Below, piece by piece: positions 7,620 through 12,502 of a stretch of DNA of 12,502 bases (position 1 is the first letter of the stretch; the number at the start of each line of letters is the position of its first letter). A program made the position numbers and the translations under genes. The stretch spans positions 1 through 12,502 of the forward strand of contig CALSCQ010000775.1 of NCBI GenBank assembly GCA_943704525.1, given 5' to 3'. The stretch comes from Pigoraptor vietnamica. Taxonomy: Eukaryota; Opisthokonta; Filasterea. The notes beneath the pieces were generated by a model. The model saw nothing but the letters and a program-made list of their open reading frames with translations. It was not told where the DNA came from and ran no database searches.

Positions 7620-10601
7620 CGTGTGTGTGTGTGTACCTTTGTGCCTTTGCATACCTTTGCATATTGTCATGCGATGTGCGGCACTGAATGTCGACCCTGT
7701 AATGCAGCCTTCAACCGCGCCGAAATCCGAAAGCTCGGCGGCATTGAGAAGCTCGCCGGTTTCCTGGACGCCAGTCACGAGGACCTCCACGAGGCCACGC
7801 TTAACGCGCTCGCCAATTGCCTCGAAGACAGTGAGTAATGTTTGCTTGCCATAACAGTGCGTACCCTTGTTTGCGTGCCACGCGCAGGATTATTTGCAAT
7901 ATGCGCATACGCGGAAACCTCCTAAAACCTCGCGCCCACACAAACGCACGCACCCGTGCACGCTCACGTTCTCAAGCGACCCTGCGTTGTCCCCACCCCA
8001 CCCCCAACAGACGAGTCGATGGAGATTTTTCAGAAGAGCGGGGGACTGCAGGCCCTTCTCAACCTCATGAAGTCGTCCGAAGCACCCGCGGCACTTCAGA
8101 GCGCAGCACTCGCCATCGCGCGATCGGCGAAGGCGGACGAGAGCCGCCTCATTGTCTCTGACGAGAACGGCATCCCCGCGCTCCTTCGCCTCGTCGGCTT
8201 TGAGCAGGCGAGCGTGGCCGCCGCAGGAGCTTACGCGCTTGCGATGCTGTCGGAGAGCCGTGGGTGTCGGTGGCGCTATTCCTGGTGTTGTGTTCGAGGC
8301 ACGATGCACTTTCTCTCCCTCTCTTCCTCTCTCCCGCTCTCCTTTTCTCCGCTCAATTCCCTCACTCTCTTTCTGCACCCTTTAACGCTTTGCGCCCTAT
8401 TCCTTTGCCCACGCGCTCGTTTCGCAAAAAGGGAGCATCTGCGCTGCGATTGGCCAGCTCGACGGCCTTGCGCCGCTCACTGCGCTGCTGTCACGTGAGG
8501 ACCCCGAAGTGCTTGAGAAGGCCTCGCTCGCCCTCGCCAACTGCTCCGTCAACAGTGGGTGTTGTGCTCAAATGTCGCCTTTGCCTGTGTGTCTGCTTCA
8601 GTCGTTGTGGATCTTTTTGTACGCGCACACATGTCAGCATGGGTGTGTCTGGCGAATGTGTCCATCCATGTAAGCTCTCGTTCTCACGCCAACGTCGCCT
8701 TCCCTTTTGCCCCCAGTGGAGAACCGCAAGACCATCCAACAGCTCGGTGGCATTGAGATTCTCGTGGGCCTGCTGTCAAAGGACTCGTCCCCCGCGACAC
8801 AGGCGAACGCCGCCGTCATTCTCAGCAACCTCTCGAAGGACGGTGCGTGTGTGCTACACAACCTGCACTCCCATAGTACTCCCATAGTAATGCGTCTATA
8901 AGGCATCCACTTTTCGTTTGTGCCTGCGCGAATGCCACTCACGTGCTCTGCTCCCAACTGCGCCTGGATGTCACTCACGTGCTCTGTTCCCTCTACAGCG
9001 ACGGTTCGCGCGGACATTCGCAAGGCTGGCGGCATTGCGGCGCTGGTACAGGCTGTGGAAACGACCAAGGACGCCGAGGTGCAGTCGAAGGGCGCCCTCG
9101 CGCTCGCAGAGGCCATGTACGATGGTGGGTTACGTGACGCGTCCGCTTGCCGTGTGTGCCTCTCTGTTTGTCTGGGACGGCGTGAAACTGAACATATAGG
9201 TTGTTTCGATGCACAGTTTGGATGTTTTGCTTATGCTATTGCGTGCTTGCGCAGCCGAAGGGCGGGCTGAGCTGCGGGAGAGGGGTGGCGTGCGGATCCT
9301 CGTAAATCTCTTGAAGTCCGAGTCGCAAGATGTGCGACGAAACGCATCCTGGGCCATTGCGTCGTGTGCTGGCGATGGTGGGTATTCGCAGGCTGTTGCA
9401 GAGTTTGTCAACGTGTGCTTTCCAATGCACCAACGCATGTTGCATTTGCGCACGCACTCACACGCCCGTTCAACAATGCAACGCGCAGAGCTTACGGCGC
9501 AGGAGATTACGAGCGAGGGCGGTTTGGAGGTGCTCCAGGACCTTGCCGAGTCGACGACGAAGCAGAACTCAAAGTTTGCGTCGCTCGCACTCGACAAACT
9601 GCTACATCACAGTGAGTGTCCCCAATTTTATCAATTGCGCTGTTGTGAGTCCCGAGGGTTACCTCTGCCGTATTGCCAAGTTGTCGGCCACACAGCTTGC
9701 CTCGCTGTGCCGGTGTTGTCACTATCGACGGCTGGCTTCGTTGTCCCTGGGTTTCGGCGGCACCTTCGCCCTCGTCGTACACGTGTCTGCATGACACCAG
9801 CTGAACAGTGCACGCTCTCGCAGATCTCTCCGCCAAGTACTGGCTGCGCGGCATGCTCGCCCCTTCGGACCACACGCGGGATGGCTTCTACGACATGGGG
9901 CAGGGACGGTCGGGCGCTTCCTTCGCGACGCTCCCCGACCTCCAGGCGCGCCCCATTGACAAGCGGAGGGCGGTCATACTCGTGGATTCGGCCTCCGACG
10001 CCGAGTTTTCCCGGCAGGTCGAGTACGCGACGCAGACGGTGAAGCCGTGCGAGAACGTGCGCACGCAGGCGGAGCGGCTGGCGGCGTTTGTGGCGGACTG
10101 CATGGGCGGCGTCGTTCCGCCCTCGCGCCTTGCGAACTTCGGCTTTGAGCTGCCAATTGGACAGTTGAAGGTGCGTGAGTGCCCGTTTGTTACTTACTTG
10201 GTTATATTGTGGAAGGACAAGGAGCCCTTGCCGTTACGCGCGAAGTGAAGTACTCTGCAAACGCAAGTGCTAATGTGGCCTTCCCCCCCCCCCAGATTGA
10301 GTTCCAATCGAACGTGGTCCCCATTGGCTCGGTGCGTACGGGCATCTTCTACCACCGCGCCCTTCTCTTCAAGGCCATCGCAGACCGCATCGGCCTCGCC
10401 GTTTCGCTCGTGCGCGGCGTTTACAACCGCGCGTGGAACACGGTGACCATCCTCGATGCCACGACGCCCCTCGAGGCCTCAAACAGCGGGCGCGTCCCTT
10501 CGCGCGGCGGCATGCGGGAGTACATTGTCGATCTCATGCACGAACCCGGACGGTTGTACGACATTACGTCGCCCGAGGCGCAACGATACATGCGGCTGTG
10601 A
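5885..10601 (+). CDS. ARMC3: ARMC3-like armadillo-repeat / EDR1-domain protein (787 aa, 15 exons)
   Basis: Exons: 5885-5971, 6096-6225, 6405-6530, 6712-6840, 7100-7222, 7420-7542, 7708-7830, 8011-8259, 8432-8554, 8717-8842, 8999-9124, 9255-9377, 9489-9611, 9824-10170, 10296-10601 (TGA). ATG 5885 has a CACC context. A short Ala/Gln/Pro N-terminus is followed by about 13 armadillo repeats (residues ~30-571), each near 41-42 residues with cores like IRKLGGIEKL and ALANC. A linker (NLSAKYWLRGM, DGFYDMGQG) leads to an EDR1/CTR1/ARMC3-type domain (about 645-787) with GIFYHRALLFKAIADRIG, RAWN and YIVDLM. Domain order and C-terminal end match animal ARMC3 (about 870 aa), which is linked to flagella and sperm. 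The armadillo array should be a binding scaffold. The EDR1 domain has a transglutaminase/peptidase-like fold. Introns 1-13 lie between repeats, intron 14 within the EDR1 region. Intron 8 ends in AAG and intron 3 in TAG; the other twelve end in CAG. Confidence 0.9.
6962..7095 (+). repeat. Partial direct duplication inside ARMC3 intron 4
   Basis: An identical 18-nt block starting CGCCGCTGTCC occurs at 6962-6979 and 7078-7095, 116 bp apart. The second copy is the pyrimidine tract just before the true acceptor (CAG at 7097-7099). Similar TGCGCGTGT blocks precede both copies, suggesting a decayed tandem duplication of about 116 bp. It may explain why this is the longest intron of the gene (259 nt). 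Confidence 0.5.
7564..7634 (+). repeat. (TG)n microsatellite in ARMC3 intron 6
   Basis: A pure (TG)26 run at 7564-7615 is followed by a short CGTGC interruption and further GT repeats to 7634. It starts about 20 nt inside the 5' splice site (GTGCGT at 7543). On the sense strand it reads UG in the pre-mRNA. Confidence 0.95.
8867..8991 (+). repeat. Short tandem duplications inside ARMC3 intron 10
   Basis: ACTCCCATAGT is repeated back to back at 8867-8877 and 8878-8888. A 24-nt block with an ACTCACGTGCTCTG core occurs at 8932-8955 and 8968-8991, period 36, with two C/T mismatches. The second copy abuts the acceptor (CAG at 8996-8998). Confidence 0.7.
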
Positions 10602-10703
10602 AGTGTCTCGGCTGCGCCGCTGCGTCTTTGCCTCGCGTGTACCCACTTCTGCGTATTGAATTTGCTGGTCCCGTGGCAATGGACCTCCCTTTCAGTTGCG
10701 TGC
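10602..10703 (+). other. Start of the ARMC3 3' UTR
   Basis: About 100 nt follow the ARMC3 stop before the minisatellite. GTATTGAATTT at about 10653 is the only AT-rich patch. No AATAAA is present, so the polyadenylation site is not placed. Confidence 0.4.
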
Positions 10704-11066
10704 GCCAAAATATAGCCACTTACTGTACGAAGGACTTCGTGCGAATGCGTGGGGGTTGTATGAGCCAAAGCATAGCCGCTGACTGTACGGAGGTCTATGC
10801 GTGCGAATGCGTGGGGGTTGTATGCGCCAAAACATAGCCGCTTACTGTACGAAGGACTATGCGTGCGAATGCGTGGGGGTTGTATAAGCCAAAACATAGC
10901 CGCTTACTGTACGAAGGACTATGCGTGCGAATGCATGGGGGTTGTATAAGCCAAAACAAAGCCGCTTACTGTACGAAGGACTATGCGTGCGAATGCGTGG
11001 GGGTTGTATGAGCCAAAACATAGCCGCTTACTGTACGAAGGACTATGCGTGCGAATGCGTGGGGGT
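10704..11066. repeat. 62-bp minisatellite, about six tandem copies
   Basis: Units start with GCCAAA at 10704, 10764, 10826, 10888, 10950 and 11012; the spacing is 60 once and then 62 four times, and the last copy is cut short at 11066. Each unit contains CATAGCC, CTTACTGTACGAAGGA, GCGAATGCGTGGGGG and TTGTAT. Within a unit CATAG and CTATG form a 5-bp inverted pair about 20 nt apart. Copies 3-6 are nearly identical; copies 1-2 differ more, as is usual at array edges. It lies 102 bp after the ARMC3 stop, in the 3' UTR or the intergenic region. Because 62 is not a multiple of three, the array is unlikely to be coding. Confidence 0.95.
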
Positions 11067-11577
11067 AGGATCCCCGTGGCATTTCGAACGTGCCGTTTGA
11101 GCCGCGTCGACGACTCAACCAAGGGTGGACACAGAGAACACACTCCGAAACCCTCACCCTAAACTAGAGAACGCTCTCGAGCGCGCACATTGCACCTGGG
11201 GGTATTTGAGGGCAGATTTCGTCCAGACTTCCACATAACAATTTCTCGGCTGACCGGAGCTATTTTTATCTCCGTCGTGTCAACAGCCACCGACACTCCT
11301 ACTTGGCCCGCACGCACACACGCACGCACGCACGCATTCCTTTTCCCTCTCTTTTCTCTTCACTTTCGGCCTCTGTTTTGCGTTACTGTCTTTGAGGTGT
11401 ATTGTAGCGGAAGACTGTGGGCGCGGAGAACAGTGGGGAGACGCATAACACTGCGGCGGTGACTGCGACGCGCGCCGATTTCATTCACACTCGAGGGAGT
11501 TTGCGTGTTTCTCTTCGTCCCCCTTTCCTGCTTCCCAGCGACCGTCGCTTCCCGTGTGTGCCTCAACCACTCACACA
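11067..11577. other. Upstream region of the C2-domain gene
   Basis: No gene is supported here. It should include the promoter and 5' UTR of the gene at 11578. A CA/CGCA tract lies at 11309-11336, followed by a CT-rich stretch (about 11340-11375). AAACCCTCACCCTAAA at 11148-11163 resembles two plant-type telomere or telo-box units but is isolated. No clear TATA box is seen. Confidence 0.55.
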
Positions 11578-12451
11578 ATGGAGGACGAAGACGGTGAGTT
11601 GTCTTTTCGGTGGTCCGATTTATCGTCGCAACGTTGTCGTGTTAGCAACGGAAGGCGTCGACACCCTCCTTTCACGATCCGCTTACTTTGCTCTTCTCTC
11701 AACTCAATGTGTACTTTTGTCTCAACATCCCTATTCGCGTGTGCGAGGAGAGTCACCCCTTCTCCGTTATTACATATGGGGCCCTCTGAGTGATTCGTCC
11801 CCTCGCACTGCTTGCGTCCCTCCTTACAATTCGCTTGGACGCAGCGGTGAGCATGGGCTCGGATATCTCTGACGCCGAGGCCATGTCGGGCGCGGAGCAA
11901 GACGGCGAAATCGCCGGCGAGAAGAAGAAGAAGAAGAAGCGCTTTAATGTGCTCAAAAAGGTGTTCTCCGCCGTGCGCAAGGACTCAAAGGGGAAGAAGG
12001 AACTGGCACGCGAGGAGTCCATCGCCAAGACATTGTCGCGAAGCGGCTCTAAAGATGCGCTCCCCGAAGACGCCGCGGCAAAGGACGACCGTTCGTCCTC
12101 GCACTCGCGCAAGTCGTCCGCCGGCGACTCGGCGAGTGCGGGTGCGCCCGCCAAGCGCACGGGATCGTTTGTGGAGGAGGCGCCGCGCACATCGATCGAC
12201 TCGAAGAAGAAGTCGGTCGAGTCGCGGCCGAGCACGTCCAGCATGTCCGAACTGCGCACGCACGCGTCTGCGCTGAAGGAGGACAAGAAGAAGCCGTCGC
12301 TGCTTGCGCGCCAGAGCAGCGCGAGCCGCCTGTCGCTGTCGGAGAAGCCGGCGCAACCGTCGCCCGCGGTCAGCGTCGACAGCCTGCAGAAGTCGTATGT
12401 GCTCAAGGTCACGCTCGTGGAGGGCATCGACATGGCCATTCGCGACAAGAC

Positions 12452-12453
<2 letters not shown>
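11578..12453 (+). CDS. C2-domain protein with polybasic Ser-rich N-terminus, 5' part
   Basis: Proposed exons are 11578-11593 (a 16-nt start exon, MEDED) and 11845-12453, both ending in phase 1; the gene continues past the window. The intron is GTGAGT...GCAG (251 nt). Residues 32-57 are strongly basic: six Lys, then RFNVLKKVFSAVRK, which could bind acidic lipids or act as a nuclear signal. Residues ~58-185 are Ser/Lys/Asp-rich and look disordered, with possible kinase sites (RTGS, RSGS, RQSS). At about 189 a new segment begins, YVLKVTLVEGIDMAIRDKT, whose strand-loop pattern is the first part of a C2 domain just before the usual GxSDPY motif. C2 domains bind membranes, often with calcium. The exact family cannot be decided from this part. 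An alternative start is Met9 (11853-11855). Confidence 0.7.

Positions 12454-12484
<31 letters not shown>
12454..12484 (+). repeat. (GT)15 microsatellite at a 5' splice site
   Basis: The C2-gene reading frame ends in ACA-G at 12453 and is followed at once by (GT)15 and GCGTATT. The repeat itself supplies the donor, so the exact splice point is ambiguous by two-base steps. Phase 1 at 12453 agrees with the expected Asp-Lys-Thr-Gly of the C2 loop. Confidence 0.85.
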
Positions 12485-12487
<3 letters not shown>

Positions 12488-12502
12488 ATTGTCGGGGATC
12501 GG

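Noticed and set aside
10704-11066. CRISPR array
   Set aside because: Copies are contiguous 62-bp units with no unique spacers, and the genome is eukaryotic.
10421-11143. Minus-strand open frames across the minisatellite with repeated RIRTHSPSYSKRL-like peptides
   Set aside because: The peptide repeats simply reflect the 62-bp array, which shifts frame each copy. One frame also runs antisense through the last ARMC3 exon. No start or splice support.
11148-11163. Telomere-like AAACCCTCACCCTAAA
   Set aside because: Only two imperfect units, in an interior position with genes on both sides, so not a telomere. A promoter telo-box remains possible but unsupported.
1-12502. tRNA genes, rRNA, transposons or terminal inverted repeats
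   Set aside because: No box B-like GTTCGANNC context in a cloverleaf, no rRNA-like conserved stretch, and no transposase, reverse transcriptase or long terminal repeat was seen on either strand.

Overview
This is nuclear DNA of a eukaryote, most likely a flagellated protist. Most genes are broken by spliceosomal introns of 70-260 nt. The coding sequence is GC-rich with strong third-position G/C bias, introns and flanks carry many (GT)n/(CA)n tracts, and one gene is a clear ortholog of ARMC3, a protein associated with cilia. The species cannot be fixed from this window. All exon structures below were assembled by hand from splice signals, reading phase and remembered family alignments; no transcript or database evidence was available.

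Layout, left to right: (1) 47-536 (+), the 3' end of a gene for the alpha (RAP74) subunit of general transcription factor TFIIF, ending in its winged-helix domain. (2) 537-1247, an intergenic stretch with palindromes, three CACGTG sites and a CA-rich tract. (3) 1248-3076 (+), a two-exon gene for a 536-residue, mostly disordered protein that I do not recognise. (4) 3388-5098 (-), a three-exon gene for a DUF1275/YoaK-family membrane protein with a long hydrophilic tail; its first intron is filled by (GT/CA)n repeats. (5) 5099-5884, a shared divergent upstream region with an AT-rich core. (6) 5885-10601 (+), a 15-exon gene for an ARMC3-like protein of 787 residues, with an armadillo array followed by an EDR1/CTR1-type domain. 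(7) 10704-11066, a 62-bp minisatellite of about six copies. (8) 11578 to the window edge (+), the first two exons of a protein with a polybasic, Ser-rich N-terminus that is just entering a C2 domain.

The genes do not form an obvious pathway: transcription initiation, an unknown disordered protein, a membrane protein, an axoneme-linked scaffold and a C2 protein. The most interesting structural points are the one-exon-per-repeat, all-phase-1 architecture of the ARMC3 gene, the near-uniform GTGNGT 5' splice sites, and the recurrent placement of (GT)n tracts at or next to 5' splice sites on the transcribed sense strand.
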